Below are positions 16,612-27,200 of a stretch of DNA of 64,000 nucleotides, one piece after another. The notes beneath the pieces were generated by a model that made no database searches, was not told the DNA's origin, and saw only the letters and a program-made list of their open reading frames with translations. The stretch is from UMGS1908 sp045655005 (GTDB lineage: Bacteria; Bacillota; Clostridia; Christensenellales; UBA1242). A program made the translations under genes and the position numbers. The stretch is taken from the NCBI GenBank assembly GCA_045655005.1, contig JAZOOJ010000006.1, positions 1 to 64,000 of the forward strand, in the 5' to 3' direction. How positions within the stretch are numbered: position 1 is the first letter of the stretch; each line of letters opens with the position of its first letter.

Positions 16612-17358
16612 ATGGAAGAAAATGTAATTGGAGATATTTCTTCAAGCATAGAAAAAGAAATAATTGAAAGTAAAAATCAATTTAAAAAGCGATTGCCAGA
16701 AATAGTTGTAACGCTTTGTGCGTTGCTTGTTGACGTTGTGCTATTATGTTTTGGTTGCTGTGATATCTTAACCTTTTCATTGATATTTTTTGGGGCTGTT
16801 TGGAACTTCTTTATGAAAGGCAATAAATTATTCGCTTGCGTGCTTGCGTTTGTTGTATGTACAATTTTTGCGCTGATTTCAATAAGGCTAAAAATGTATG
16901 GAAGTGCTTTTTTACACATTTGCTTTTATTTACCTACACAACTTATCTACTTTTATGAGAACCAAAAAATTGAAGATGTTAGCATAAAATATAACAAACA
17001 ATTGTCGAAAGCGGGCAGTGTTGGAGCGGTTGTAAGTATGTGGCTATTCACTTTGTCTTTGGCTTTTGTTTTGTATGAGGTGGGCGAGCCATTCTACATT
17101 ATTGATAGCGTAAGTGTAGCTCTTTTAGCATTCAGTGTGTTTTTGAGTAATGGCGAATACAGAGAGTATTGGTTTGCAAGAATTACAGCGTGCGGAGTTA
17201 GTATGATTGTTTGGCTTTATGTCGCTTTTACGACATCTCTAACAAATGGAAGTTTAGTAATTGCTTTGTTGTTTTTAATGTATACAGTTATGGACACTAT
17301 TCATTATCTTGCTTGGAGAAATCACAAAGATTTAAAAGTTGAAGAAATAGAAGAATAG
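16612..17358 (+). CDS. PnuC-like membrane transporter
   Basis: A 248-aa membrane protein with about seven hydrophobic helices. The segment ICFYLPTQLIYFYENQ and the helix-rich C-terminal half resemble PnuC nicotinamide riboside transporters, which facilitate uptake of pyridine nucleoside precursors. The resemblance is partial, so transport of another vitamin is possible. It begins 13 nt after the patatin gene with AAAGGAG and is likely co-transcribed. No riboswitch is seen. Confidence 0.6.
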   Translation: MEENVIGDISSSIEKEIIESKNQFKKRLPEIVVTLCALLVDVVLLCFGCCDILTFSLIFFGAVWNFFMKGNKLFACVLAFVVCTIFALISIRLKMYGSAFLHICFYLPTQLIYFYENQKIEDVSIKYNKQLSKAGSVGAVVSMWLFTLSLAFVLYEVGEPFYIIDSVSVALLAFSVFLSNGEYREYWFARITACGVSMIVWLYVAFTTSLTNGSLVIALLFLMYTVMDTIHYLAWRNHKDLKVEEIEE

Positions 17359-17421
17359 ATTATTAAGGTCGGGGCTTGTATTTGTCTAACCTTGTGGCTA
17401 AATATAAAGTGAATTACACAA

Positions 17422-17449
17422 TTGACATTTTTACTTTTTGTGATATAAT
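17422..17449 (+). promoter_or_regulatory. Promoter of the 278-aa membrane protein
   Basis: TTGACA (17422-17427), 16 nt, TATAAT (17444-17449), preceded by TGA (extended -10). Confidence 0.85.
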
Positions 17450-17519
17450 AGCCGTGAAAAATATACTAACATTAAAGAATAGTGTTATGTATTAATTTAT
17501 TTTTTAAGGAGAAAATTAT

Positions 17520-18356
17520 ATGGAAATAAGTGGTGGAAGTCCTAAATGGATATGGGTAGTAATAGTTTTAAGCTTTTTGCTTTTCTTAGCGTTTGTCATA
17601 GAAGAAATAATTACAGGGGAACTATTTCTCACCTATATAGTAATTGCTTTTTTGCTATTTTGGGCAATAAAGAGTGCTATTGATTTTATTAAAAATCGTA
17701 AAGCTAAGCCAAGGCTGAAGTGGTTAAAAGAAAATAGTGATGTACGTGTTGCATATGGAAATAAAATTAATAGCCTTATAGATTTTAGTTTTAATTTTGG
17801 CGAAATTGGGTCGGTGAAAAGTGAAAATATTGATTGCGAATTTGTGCCAAGGTTGAGCAATGATGTTAACGACAAGGAATCAATAAAGTATTCTATTAAT
17901 ACATTGAAAGAGTGGTCTGAAATAATTGAAAAAAACAAAAATTATTTTGTTAATTATATAATGTATCAAGTGCTTGTGTCGGCATCAGAGGTGGATATTA
18001 AATTTTGGAAAGATTATAGAAAAAACAAAGAGCAAATATCAGACGAAGATAGCTTTAAAGAGTTTAAGAATATAGTTAATCAAGAAACTTTTAAAGATTT
18101 AGATAAATATTTAGAAATTGGCACACAACAATCAATTAAAGAGGTTTATGACAAGTTTGATTTCTTTGATTATGATGGATTTATGAAGGGTTTAACATTA
18201 GGTGCTTTTATAAGTGCGGATGGTCTTTTGGGTTTTACGGTAAAAGATAAATACTGTTCCGTTATTGATGTCGTTGTAGCCTTTGATAAGGAATTAAATG
18301 ATGTTGAATATGTTAACGAAGTGGATAGAGATGTGTTATACATCACAAAAAAATAA
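17520..18356 (+). CDS. Membrane-anchored protein of unknown function (278 aa)
   Basis: I do not recognise a family. The N-terminus holds two hydrophobic helices (about residues 10-57) followed by basic residues, so the rest is probably cytoplasmic. The remaining 220 residues are charged and look like a soluble alpha/beta domain. It has its own strong promoter and RBS (AAGGAG) and is followed by a terminator shared with the convergent tmcAL gene. It lies at the usual ylbK-ylbM boundary but shows no similarity to the ylbL protease. Confidence 0.7.
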   Translation: MEISGGSPKWIWVVIVLSFLLFLAFVIEEIITGELFLTYIVIAFLLFWAIKSAIDFIKNRKAKPRLKWLKENSDVRVAYGNKINSLIDFSFNFGEIGSVKSENIDCEFVPRLSNDVNDKESIKYSINTLKEWSEIIEKNKNYFVNYIMYQVLVSASEVDIKFWKDYRKNKEQISDEDSFKEFKNIVNQETFKDLDKYLEIGTQQSIKEVYDKFDFFDYDGFMKGLTLGAFISADGLLGFTVKDKYCSVIDVVVAFDKELNDVEYVNEVDRDVLYITKK

Positions 18357-18462
18357 ACATAGTAAAGTGTTTATAGATGTAAATAAAAAATATTTGTATT
18401 TGATAAATCAAGAATTTAAATGTATCGATGATACTTGGATATAATCTTAATTTTTAAATTTT

Positions 18463-18486
18463 AAAAGGAGCCTGCGGGCTCCTTTT
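18463..18486. terminator. Bidirectional terminator between convergent genes
   Basis: AAAAGGAGCC (18463-18472) pairs with GGCTCCTTTT (18477-18486), flanked by A and T runs. It can serve both the gene ending at 18356 and tmcAL ending at 18504. Confidence 0.9.
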
Positions 18487-18503
18487 TTGTGTATTTATAT
18501 GTT

Positions 18504-19637
18504 TTAAATTTTCTTCATTCCTATTGTAAAATCACTTAATGCACTATAAGTATCCTTTATACAAGAATATATTTTAGATGCTTTTAAGTCGAAATCGACA
18601 ATGTTTTTTGTTAAGTTGTTTAATTTTAAGTAATCTTTTTTGCAAGTTAAAAGCAAACTTTGTGGAAGAGAACTTAAAAGACGTGTTTGATTTTTATTAA
18701 TTGCAAGAATTTTTAAATATTCAGTTGTATTCGACTTTGCGCTTGAAACGTCACTTTTTGTAATATTTAAAAGACAATTAAACAAAATTCTTTTGATTTT
18801 CCCGCTAGGGTATCTTTTAGTAGTTATGCTGTTTATTCGGTCAGTGATATTACAGGTTTGATTAATTTTTTCAATTATTCTAAATTCAAGTCCCTCTGAA
18901 ATGCCATTTATGTTAGATAAATCCATTATATTCATAGATTTTATTTTGTATTCGATTAGTTTTTCTACGGCAGTTGAAAAGTTGTAATCATTTTCGTTTT
19001 CAATACAGTAAATAGGTGAGTTGTTTGTAAAATCTTGAAAATGATGGTCTTTTATTAATTCACGAAGTGCAGTTGCGCTTGAAAGAGAGGTCGTTGATGT
19101 ATCGTTGTAATTATTTATTCTTTTTATTGTATAAGGTTTAATTTTTGAATTTGTATTTTTAATCGCTCTTATATACTCAACAGCAAGAATGTTGTTTGGT
19201 GAGCATAGAATTTCGCTTGTGCTCACCGCAGAAGATGCAAAAGATTTGCCAGATTTTAAATCATCTCGAATTTGGTCATATTCGATTTCTTTCTCTGCTT
19301 CTTGCTTTAAAATGTCGATGTCTCCACATTCACTACCGAAAATTAGAGTATCAACGCTTCCAATTGAGTTTAAAATTTTAATTGCACCATAAGCAAAGTC
19401 TGGAGCGCTTGAAAGGGCGTAAATGGTAGGGAGTTCAATAACAATGTCAGCACCGGCTTTAATTGCGTGTGTTGCACGTGTATATTTATCAATAATTGCA
19501 GGTTCGCCACGTTGAACAAAATTTCCACTCATTAAGCAAATTAAAGGAGCTTTTGAGATTGTTTTTGCGTGTTTAATAATTAACTCATGACCTTTTGTAA
19601 AAGGATTGAATTCGCAAATAATTGCATTAAATTTCAT
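18504..19637 (-). CDS. tmcAL: tRNA(Met) cytidine acetate ligase TmcAL (YlbM)
   Basis: TmcAL makes N4-acetylcytidine at the wobble position of elongator tRNA-Met using acetate and ATP. The N-terminal nucleotidyltransferase-like domain shows CEFNPFTKGHELI and GNFVQRGEPAIIDK, followed by ADIVIELPTIYALSSA. I start at the ATG whose complement begins at 19637; a GTG at 19649 would add four residues. Its order with rsmD, ylbJ and patatin matches Bacillus. It stands back to back with pta-ackA, the pathway that also links acetate and acetyl phosphate. Confidence 0.93.
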   Translation of the reverse strand: MKFNAIICEFNPFTKGHELIIKHAKTISKAPLICLMSGNFVQRGEPAIIDKYTRATHAIKAGADIVIELPTIYALSSAPDFAYGAIKILNSIGSVDTLIFGSECGDIDILKQEAEKEIEYDQIRDDLKSGKSFASSAVSTSEILCSPNNILAVEYIRAIKNTNSKIKPYTIKRINNYNDTSTTSLSSATALRELIKDHHFQDFTNNSPIYCIENENDYNFSTAVEKLIEYKIKSMNIMDLSNINGISEGLEFRIIEKINQTCNITDRINSITTKRYPSGKIKRILFNCLLNITKSDVSSAKSNTTEYLKILAINKNQTRLLSSLPQSLLLTCKKDYLKLNNLTKNIVDFDLKASKIYSCIKDTYSALSDFTIGMKKI

Positions 19638-19655
19638 AAAATTTCTCACTTTTTA

Positions 19656-19684
19656 TTGATTATTTTAAAAGTTGCGTTTATAAT
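19656..19684 (+). promoter_or_regulatory. Promoter of pta-ackA
   Basis: TTGATT (19656-19661), 17 nt, TATAAT (19679-19684) in the divergent gap between tmcAL and pta. Confidence 0.7.
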
Positions 19685-19730
19685 ACATAATTGTAGCAAA
19701 AAATAAAATATAAATCAAGTGGAGATATGT

Positions 19731-20744
19731 ATGGAGAAGAAAAATCCTTTTAATTTTTTAATAGAAAGAGCAAAGTCTTTTAACAACAAGACATTAGTTT
19801 TCCCAGAAGGTGAAGATGAAAGAGTCGCAAAAGCAATAGAGATGATAGTAGAAAATGATACTTGTAAAGTTGTTGTATTAGGTGGTTCAGAGAAGGTAAG
19901 AAGTGTGTTCAGAGCCGATGTGTTAGCAAAAGTGCAGTTTATTGATACAACAATCAATGATCAACAAAAAGATAAATATGCAAATGCGCTTTTTGAATTA
20001 AGGAAAGCGAAAGGTTTAACTATTGAACAAGCTGAAAAACTTGTAAGTCAACCAATATATTATGGCGCTATGATGGTTCAACTTGGCGATGCTGATGGAA
20101 TGGTTGCAGGTGCAGTTTTACACTCTGCCGATGTTATGCGACCAGTATTTCAAATTATAAAGCAAAGAAAAGATATTGTGAAAGCGTCAAGTTTCTTTAT
20201 TATGGAAGTGCCGGAGGGAAAACCTTTCGGTGAAAATGGTTTTATGATTTTTGCAGACTGTGCAGTTAATCAATATCCAAATGCTGAAGAACTTGCAAGT
20301 ATAGCACTTGCTAGTCGTGATAGTGCAAGAGATTTGTGTGGTATGACTCCTAAAATTGCAATGCTTTCATATTCAACAGCTTCAAACGGTTCAGATGATG
20401 AAACTATTATAAAGATTAAAAAAGCCATTGAAATATTCAAGGAAAATGACAGCGAAACAATCATTGATGGGGAGATGCAATCAGACACTGCAATTCTTCC
20501 AAGTACAGCAGTAAGAAAAATGCCAGGAAGTAGATTACAAGGTGATGCAAATGTATTGATTTTCCCAGATATAAACGCTGGAAATATTGGATATAAACTT
20601 GTGCAACATTTTAGCGGTGGACGTGCAGTTGGTCCAATCTTACAAGGCTTAAATAAACCAGTAAATGATTTAAGCAGGTCTTGTACAGCCGAAGAAATTT
20701 ATTTGACTTCGGTTATCACATTATTACAAACAGCAAATAATTAA
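19731..20744 (+). CDS. pta: Phosphate acetyltransferase
   Basis: Pta converts acetyl-CoA and phosphate to acetyl phosphate and CoA. The protein is of the short bacterial type (337 aa, no N-terminal regulatory domain). Typical segments are FPEGEDERVAKA, DGMVAGAVLHSADVMRP, DCAVNQYPNAEELA, MLSYSTASNGS and NVLIFPDINAGNIGYKL. ATG 19731 is preferred because GTGGAG (19719-19724) is then a well-spaced RBS; a GTG start at 19719 is the alternative. ackA follows after 19 nt, forming the acetate-producing, ATP-yielding pathway of a fermentative anaerobe. Confidence 0.96.
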   Translation: MEKKNPFNFLIERAKSFNNKTLVFPEGEDERVAKAIEMIVENDTCKVVVLGGSEKVRSVFRADVLAKVQFIDTTINDQQKDKYANALFELRKAKGLTIEQAEKLVSQPIYYGAMMVQLGDADGMVAGAVLHSADVMRPVFQIIKQRKDIVKASSFFIMEVPEGKPFGENGFMIFADCAVNQYPNAEELASIALASRDSARDLCGMTPKIAMLSYSTASNGSDDETIIKIKKAIEIFKENDSETIIDGEMQSDTAILPSTAVRKMPGSRLQGDANVLIFPDINAGNIGYKLVQHFSGGRAVGPILQGLNKPVNDLSRSCTAEEIYLTSVITLLQTANN

Positions 20745-20763
20745 TTTAAAAGGAGAAAATATT

Positions 20764-21966
20764 ATGAAAATACTAGTATTAAATGCAGGAAGCAGTACAT
20801 TAAAGTTTCAATTATTAAACACTGAAACCGAAGAGGTACTTGCAAAAGGAAATGTTGAAAGAATTGGTGAAGGAGCTGATGTTTCATTCATTTCTTACAA
20901 GGCTAATGGAAATTCTAAGAAAATCTTTGAAGAAATTAAAGATCACAAGGATGCTATGCAATTATTGATTAAAACAATTACCGATTCAGAAATTGGTGTT
21001 ATTCAATCAATAAGTGAAGTTGAAGCGTTTGGCCACAGAATTGCAAACGCTGGACCAAACTACTTCGATCCAACACTTGTAGATGCAAAGGTTTTGAAAG
21101 AATTTAAAGAGAATATTGATTTTTCACCATTGCATATGCCAGGTGGAATTGCTGGAATTGAAGCGTGTTTAGAAATCGCTCCAGAAATCCCAAGCGTAGC
21201 AGTGTTTGACGTTGGTTTCCACAAGACAATGCCAGATTATGTTTACAGATATGCAATTGACAATAATTACTATGAAAAGTACGGCGTAAGAAGATATGGT
21301 GCACACGGAACAAGCCACTACTTTGTTGCCAATGAATGTGCAAGGTTTTTAAACAAACCAATTGAAGACTTAAAAATTATTACTTGTCATTTAGGTGGTG
21401 GGGCTTCAATTTGCGCTGTTAAGAATGGTCAAAGCTTTGATACTTCAATGGGTATGACTCCGCTTGAAGGAATTATGATGAACACTCGTTCGGGTGATAT
21501 TGATGCAAGTGTTGTTGAGTTCTTGTGTAAGAAAGAAGGTTTAACAGTAAGCGAAGTAATCAAAAAATTCAACAAAGAAAGCGGTATTTATGCTATTAAT
21601 AACGGCGTTTCTGACATGAGAGAATTAACAGACCCAGCAAATATCAACAATGAGTCTGTTCAACTTGCATTAAAGATGTACGCATACAGAGTAAAAAAAT
21701 ATATCGGCTCATACACAGCAAGTATGAATGGTGTAGACGCAATTGTATTTACGGCAGGAATTGGTGAGTACACACCTGAACTTCGTGAGTTGATTTTAAA
21801 AGATATGGAGTTCTTTGGTGTTGAGCTTGACAATGAAAAGAACTATAATGCGCCAAGAGGTGAAAATTTTGTAATTTCAGCAGAAGGCTCAAAGGTTAAG
21901 GTTTGCATAATACCTACAAATGAAGAATTGGTTATTGCAAAACAAACCGAAAAGTTGGTTAAGTAA
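20764..21966 (+). CDS. ackA: Acetate kinase
   Basis: AckA converts acetyl phosphate and ADP to acetate and ATP. It has the ASKHA-fold signatures LVLNAGSSTLKFQL at the N-terminus, GHRIANAG, GAHGTSHYF, HLGGGASICAV and FTAGIGEYTPELRE; 400 aa is normal. AAAGGAG precedes the ATG. It forms an operon with pta. Confidence 0.97.
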   Translation: MKILVLNAGSSTLKFQLLNTETEEVLAKGNVERIGEGADVSFISYKANGNSKKIFEEIKDHKDAMQLLIKTITDSEIGVIQSISEVEAFGHRIANAGPNYFDPTLVDAKVLKEFKENIDFSPLHMPGGIAGIEACLEIAPEIPSVAVFDVGFHKTMPDYVYRYAIDNNYYEKYGVRRYGAHGTSHYFVANECARFLNKPIEDLKIITCHLGGGASICAVKNGQSFDTSMGMTPLEGIMMNTRSGDIDASVVEFLCKKEGLTVSEVIKKFNKESGIYAINNGVSDMRELTDPANINNESVQLALKMYAYRVKKYIGSYTASMNGVDAIVFTAGIGEYTPELRELILKDMEFFGVELDNEKNYNAPRGENFVISAEGSKVKVCIIPTNEELVIAKQTEKLVK

Positions 21967-22038
21967 TTATTACTGTTTAATAAAGAGAAGTTGATAGGAT
22001 TTAATAAAATATTATTTTAATTATTTTTGATTTTCCAA

Positions 22039-22067
22039 TTGACAAATTTTAATATGTGTAATATAAT
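22039..22067 (+). promoter_or_regulatory. Promoter of rpmF
   Basis: Perfect TTGACA (22039-22044), 17 nt, perfect TATAAT (22062-22067). Confidence 0.92.
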
Positions 22068-22109
22068 AGCATATGCTTTGTAAAAGAATTTGAAGTAGGA
22101 GGAAAGACA

Positions 22110-22304
22110 ATGGCAGTTCCAAAGAGTAAGATATCTAAATCTAAAGGAAGATCAAGAATTGCAAACTGGAAGGCAAATGCCCCAACAGTTGTAGATTGCC
22201 CACAATGCCATCAATCAAAGGTTGCTCATAGCGTTTGTGCTAAGTGCGGATATTATGATGGACAGAAAAAAGTAGAAGTTTCTTCAGACAAGAAGAGTAA
22301 CTAA
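22110..22304 (+). CDS. rpmF: 50S ribosomal protein L32
   Basis: L32 is a small large-subunit protein. The start MAVPKSKISKSKGR and the zinc-ribbon cysteines CPQC and CAKC identify it; 64 aa is normal. The cysteines mark the zinc-containing version. A strong AGGAGG precedes the ATG. It has its own consensus promoter. The DUF177 (YceD/YlbN) gene that usually lies before it is absent. Confidence 0.97.
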   Translation: MAVPKSKISKSKGRSRIANWKANAPTVVDCPQCHQSKVAHSVCAKCGYYDGQKKVEVSSDKKSN

Positions 22305-22362
22305 TTCCTTCTTTTTTACATCTGATTACAATTTAAGGTAATCCAACAAAATGTTTGTAAAC

Positions 22363-22394
22363 AAAAGCATCTAAGAATTTTCTTAGGTGCTTTT
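22363..22394 (+). terminator. Intrinsic terminator after rpmF
   Basis: AAAAGCATCTAAG (22363-22375) pairs with CTTAGGTGCTTTT (22382-22394) with one G-T wobble, followed by AT-rich sequence. Confidence 0.8.
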
Positions 22395-22421
22395 ATATTT
22401 TTAAAATTAATATTTATTTGT

Positions 22422-22450
22422 TTGCGTACTATTAATATTTATAGTATAAT
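22422..22450 (+). promoter_or_regulatory. Promoter of plsX-rnc-smc-ftsY
   Basis: TTGCGT (22422-22427), 17 nt, TATAAT (22445-22450). Confidence 0.7.
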
Positions 22451-22501
22451 TATATTATGAATGTTTGTATTTAAAATACTTTGCTAGGAGAAAAAGAAAA
22501 T

Positions 22502-23539
22502 ATGGAAAAAATGAAAATAGTTCTTGATGGGTTTGGTGGCGATAACGCCCCAAAAGAAATTGTCCTTGGAGCGATAGACGTTGTAAACACTTTCAACGAT
22601 GTAATAGTTGTTATTGTTGGAAAACAAGATGTTATTCAAGGCATAATTGAAGAGGCGGGATACAAAGGTAACAATATTGAGGTCGTGAATGCAACCGATG
22701 TAATTTCTAATAACGAATCACCAACAATGGCAATCAGACAAAAAAAAGATAGTTCTTTGGTTGTTTCTCTTGATTATATTAACGAACACCCAGAAGAACG
22801 AATTGCAGGTTTTGTTTCAGCAGGCTCAACTGGTGCTGTGTTGACAGGGGCATTATTAAAACTTGGAAGATTAAATGGTATTAAAAGACCAGCACTTGCT
22901 CCACCACTTCCAAATTTAAAAGGTGGGAAAACTCTTTTGATTGATTGTGGTGCTAATATGGACAGTAAACCAGAGTTTTTATGTCAATTTGCTCTTATGG
23001 GCTCAATTTATATGAGGCAAATGTTCGGGGTTGAAAATCCAAGAGTTGCATTACTTAATGTTGGGGTTGAAGACAAAAAGGGTAATGAATTATGCCACGA
23101 AACTTTTGCAATGTTAAAAGAAATGAAGACAATCAACTTTGTTGGAAATATGGAAGCAAGAGATTTAATGAGTGGTGATTATGACGTCGTTGTTACCGAT
23201 GGATTTGCAGGAAATGTTGCATTAAAATCGACTGAGGGAACTGGGTTATTCATCTTAAAGACTTTAAAGCGTGAGATTAAGGCTGGTGGATTGCGTGCAA
23301 AGATTGGATATTTGCTTATGAAAAAAGCACTGAAAAACTTAATGAAAGAACTTGATTACAATTCTATTGGAGGATCGCCATTCTTAGGGTGCAAAAAGGT
23401 TGTTATAAAATCTCACGGTTCATCTGACAGAAAGTCAATACTTGGGTCAATGACTCTTTGCAGAGATATCTATAAGGCAGGATTTGTAGAAACACTTGAA
23501 AAAGAATTAGACCTAATTCAAGAAAGGACAGAGGAATAA
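22502..23539 (+). CDS. plsX: Phosphate acyltransferase PlsX
   Basis: PlsX makes acyl phosphate from acyl-ACP, the first step of glycerophospholipid synthesis in most Gram-positive bacteria. Family segments are LDGFGGDNAPKEIVLGA, FVSAGSTGAVLTGAL, LIDCGANMDSKPE and VVTDGFAGNVALKS. I choose ATG 22502, about 11 nt after AGGAG; ATG 22511 is also possible. It overlaps rnc by one base. The acpP gene usually found between plsX and rnc is not here. Confidence 0.95.
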   Translation: MEKMKIVLDGFGGDNAPKEIVLGAIDVVNTFNDVIVVIVGKQDVIQGIIEEAGYKGNNIEVVNATDVISNNESPTMAIRQKKDSSLVVSLDYINEHPEERIAGFVSAGSTGAVLTGALLKLGRLNGIKRPALAPPLPNLKGGKTLLIDCGANMDSKPEFLCQFALMGSIYMRQMFGVENPRVALLNVGVEDKKGNELCHETFAMLKEMKTINFVGNMEARDLMSGDYDVVVTDGFAGNVALKSTEGTGLFILKTLKREIKAGGLRAKIGYLLMKKALKNLMKELDYNSIGGSPFLGCKKVVIKSHGSSDRKSILGSMTLCRDIYKAGFVETLEKELDLIQERTEE

Positions 23540-24207
23540 TGAATCGAACAGAAATTGCAAAAATTGAAGAGATAATTGAATATAAATTTAGAGATAAAAG
23601 TTTATTGGAAATTGCTTTTACTCATTCAAGTTATGCAAATATCAATCATACGAAAAGTAATGAAAGATTAGAGTTTTTGGGCGATACGGTATTAAGTACT
23701 ATTATCAGCGAGAAAATTTACTTTGATATGGATTATAACGAAGGGCAGTTGTCAAAACTTCGTTCCAATATCGTTTCAATGCGCCCACTTGCACTGTTAA
23801 TTGAAAGTTTAGGATTAATTGATTTTCTTCAATATTCTGGTTCAAGCAATAGGGCAAATATAACAGATAATATGAAAGCGGATTTAATGGAATCAATTAT
23901 CGCAGCAATTTACATTGATGGTGGATTGGAAGAGGCAAAAAAATTCGTTAAAAAGAAATTTTTCCCAATTATTACTGAAATGGAAAAGTTGAAAGTATTG
24001 GAAGATTCTAAATCATATTTACAAGAACAATTAAAAAATGAATCAATTAAATATACAACAACAAAAACTGGAAGCGACCATAATCCAACATTTACTGCAA
24101 CTGTTATAATTAATGGAGTTGCAATGGGTAGAGGGGTTGGTAGTTCAAAAAGACAAGCCGAAAAATTAGCAGCGTCAGAAGCAATAAAGAAACTTACAAA
24201 GGTTTAG
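23539..24207 (+). CDS. rnc: Ribonuclease III
   Basis: RNase III cleaves double-stranded RNA in rRNA processing and mRNA turnover. The catalytic domain shows ERLEFLGDTVLS and a second acidic site in KADLMESIIAAIYIDGG; a double-stranded RNA-binding domain fills about residues 150-222 (ending with SKRQAEKLAASEAIKKL). The start overlaps the plsX stop as TAATG. smc follows 9 nt later, the conserved rnc-smc-ftsY order. Confidence 0.96.
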   Translation: MNRTEIAKIEEIIEYKFRDKSLLEIAFTHSSYANINHTKSNERLEFLGDTVLSTIISEKIYFDMDYNEGQLSKLRSNIVSMRPLALLIESLGLIDFLQYSGSSNRANITDNMKADLMESIIAAIYIDGGLEEAKKFVKKKFFPIITEMEKLKVLEDSKSYLQEQLKNESIKYTTTKTGSDHNPTFTATVIINGVAMGRGVGSSKRQAEKLAASEAIKKLTKV

Positions 24208-24216
24208 GAAAATTTT

Positions 24217-27200
24217 ATGAAGTTTAAAAAAATGGAAATCTATGGATTTAAATCATTTGCAGATAAAGTGCAGGTGCAATTTGAATCAGGCGTAACTGGA
24301 ATCGTTGGACCTAATGGGTGCGGGAAAAGTAATGTCGCAGACTCTATTAGATGGGTCCTAGGTGAGCAAAGTGCAAAGGCTCTTCGTGGGTCTAGTATGC
24401 AAGATGTAATTTTTAACGGAACAGAGAAAAGAAAACCGCAAAGTTTTGCAGAAGTTGCATTATACTTTGATAACACTGAAAAGATCTTTAATGTTGATTA
24501 TGACGAGGTTGTTTTAAGCAGAAAACTTTATCGCTCTGGCGAAAGCGGTTATGCAATTAACAAAACTCCTTGCAGGCTTAAAGATGTACAAGAGTTGTTG
24601 CGAGATAGTGGAATGGGCAGAGAAAGTTATTCCATTATTGGACAAGGACGAATTGATGAACTTTTAAGTGCAAAACCAGAGGACAGGCGTGCGGTGTTTG
24701 AAGAGGCTGCGGGGATTTCAAAGTTAAAAAATAGGAAACAAGAATCATTAAAGAGGTTAAATAATACACAAGAAAATTTAATTAGAATTAATGACATATT
24801 GCACGAACTTGAAATTCAATTAGGGCCTTTGGCTTCGCAAGCAGAAACTGCAAAGAAGTATTTAGATTTACGTGAAAGATTAAAATTTTTAGAAGTTAAC
24901 AATTATATTTACCAATACGATACATCAAGTTCTCAAAAAGAGGCAATAAACAATCGTCTTAATGGTATTAACGAAGAGATTGAATTAAAGACAAGAGAAT
25001 TTGATGAAACGGTAGATGAGTATAATGTTACAGCAAGACAAATTGATGCAACAGATGACACAATTTCAGCACTAAGAGATGAACTCTTAAACTTGACAGT
25101 AGGACTGGAAAAGCAAGCAGGAGAAACTAAATTATTGCAAGAAAAAATCACAACTTTAAAATCAAGAAGAGATGAACTTTCTGCAATAATTGAAGAAGAC
25201 AGTAAAGAATTTGAAGAACTAAATGAATCTTTGAAAAAATCGAATCAAGATAAAGAATTAAAGGATTTGATATTAGATGAACTATTACAAAATATTAACG
25301 AGCTTACTATTGAATTAGAAAATTTAGACACACGTATAAGTTCAAGAGAAAATATCGCCGAAGAAAACACACAAAAATTAGTAGAAAGTCTTGGTAAACT
25401 TGGAGATATTAAAGCCCAAATTTCAAGTTTACTAGCTGAAATTAAATCGGTAGAAGATAAGATTGAAGACCAAATCAATGAACAAAATGAAATCGAAGAA
25501 ACAATTGCGTCTAACAATTGTGATTTAGAAATTTCAGTTAAAGCAATTCAAGAGCTAACAGATTCAAGGAACTCCGCATTAGAGCAACAACGAATTGAAA
25601 AGCAAAACAACATTAAACTTGCCTACAAACAGGCTGGCATTGAAGAAGATATAAAAGACATTATAGGCGAGTACAGAAGTGCTCAAAGCAAAATGCATTT
25701 AATGAAAGAAATGCAAAAAGAGAACGAAGGTTATGTCGCATCTGTTAGAAAACTTTTACAAGAGGCACAAAACAACAGTTCGCTTGGTGGTAAATTTGTC
25801 AATGTTGTTGCAAAATTAATGACAGTTCCAGAAGAATACGAAGTCGCCATTGATATGGCACTTGGCAGTGCTGTGCAGAACGTTGTTACTAAGAACGAGG
25901 AAGATGCAAAGGCAGTTATTCAATATTTAAAAGATAATAATGCTGGTCGTGCAACTTTTCTTCCTATGACAAGTGTAAAGCCAAGGCGAATTGCCGATGA
26001 GTTTATTAATGCCATAAACAACTTTAATGGTGTTAGAGGTATTGCGAATAAATTAATTTCGTTTGATAGTGAATACGAAGATGTGTTCAGTTCATTGCTT
26101 GGATCTACTGTTATTGTTGATGATATGGATTCGGCTGTGTCGCTTGCAAAAGCAACAAGATATTCGTTTAAAATTGTAACCCTGGATGGCGATGTTATCA
26201 ATCCGGCAGGTACAATAAGTGGTGGTAGTAAAAAGGTTCAGGCGGTTTCGTTAATTGGAAGAGAAAGAGAAATCCAAGAAACCGAGCAACTTTTAATAGA
26301 ATTAGAGAAAGAAAAGGCTGAAAAAGAACAGGAATTAGTTGTAGTAAAAGCCGAGCAAGAAGCTTTTGATACAAAGATGAACGAATTAGATGAAAGTCTA
26401 AAAAATATTGAAATTTCGCTTGCAAAAGAACTTGAAGCAAATAAACAACTAATAGCAAAGAATGAGAAGTTAAAAGCCGATTTAGAAGAAATTATAAGTG
26501 TAATAGAAAATTTAGAAGACAATAAGAAATCTCTTCTTGAACGATTGAATGCTTTTAAAAAGTATGAAGACGATATTAACAATGGCGGGGTAGATGAAAA
26601 CTCTGTTAAAGACCCAGAAATTTATTTACTAAAGAAAAAACGCTCAGATGTTAATGATGAATTGACTGAATTAAAGATTAAAAAAGCTGGAACTGAAAGT
26701 CAAATTGTATCAATAGATGGTGAAATTTTAAGACTTAATGATACTATTGAAAAAACTAACAAAGAAATTCGATATAATAAGGTTGAATTGCAAAGATGTT
26801 TGACAGATTTGAGCGAATTAGAAGATGAATTTTCAAGTGTAGTTGACAAAAAGGCGTATGATGAAAATGTTGCATCACTTCAATCAACCCGAGATAAGCT
26901 TGCAAATTTTGATGTTACAAAGAAAGAATTATCTCAAAAACTATCTCAATTGTCAGAGCAAAAGCTTATATTAAATACGGATTTACAAAGAGCAAATGAT
27001 AGGAAATACAAAGAAGAAAACTTGCTTGTAAAAATTGATTCAGATATTGAAATAATGCAAGAAAGAGTTTGGGAAGAATATGGTTTAACGTATGCGACGG
27101 CACTTGAATATAAGATTGATAATCACGATATTGACAGCGGAATGCAAGAGAGTGCAAAGTTAAAACGTCAAATTCAAAGTCTAGGAAGTGTTAATGTAAA

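Noticed and set aside
17359..17421. Hairpin AAGGT...ACCTT after the PnuC-like gene as a terminator
   Set aside because: The stem is only five base pairs with a long loop and no T run.
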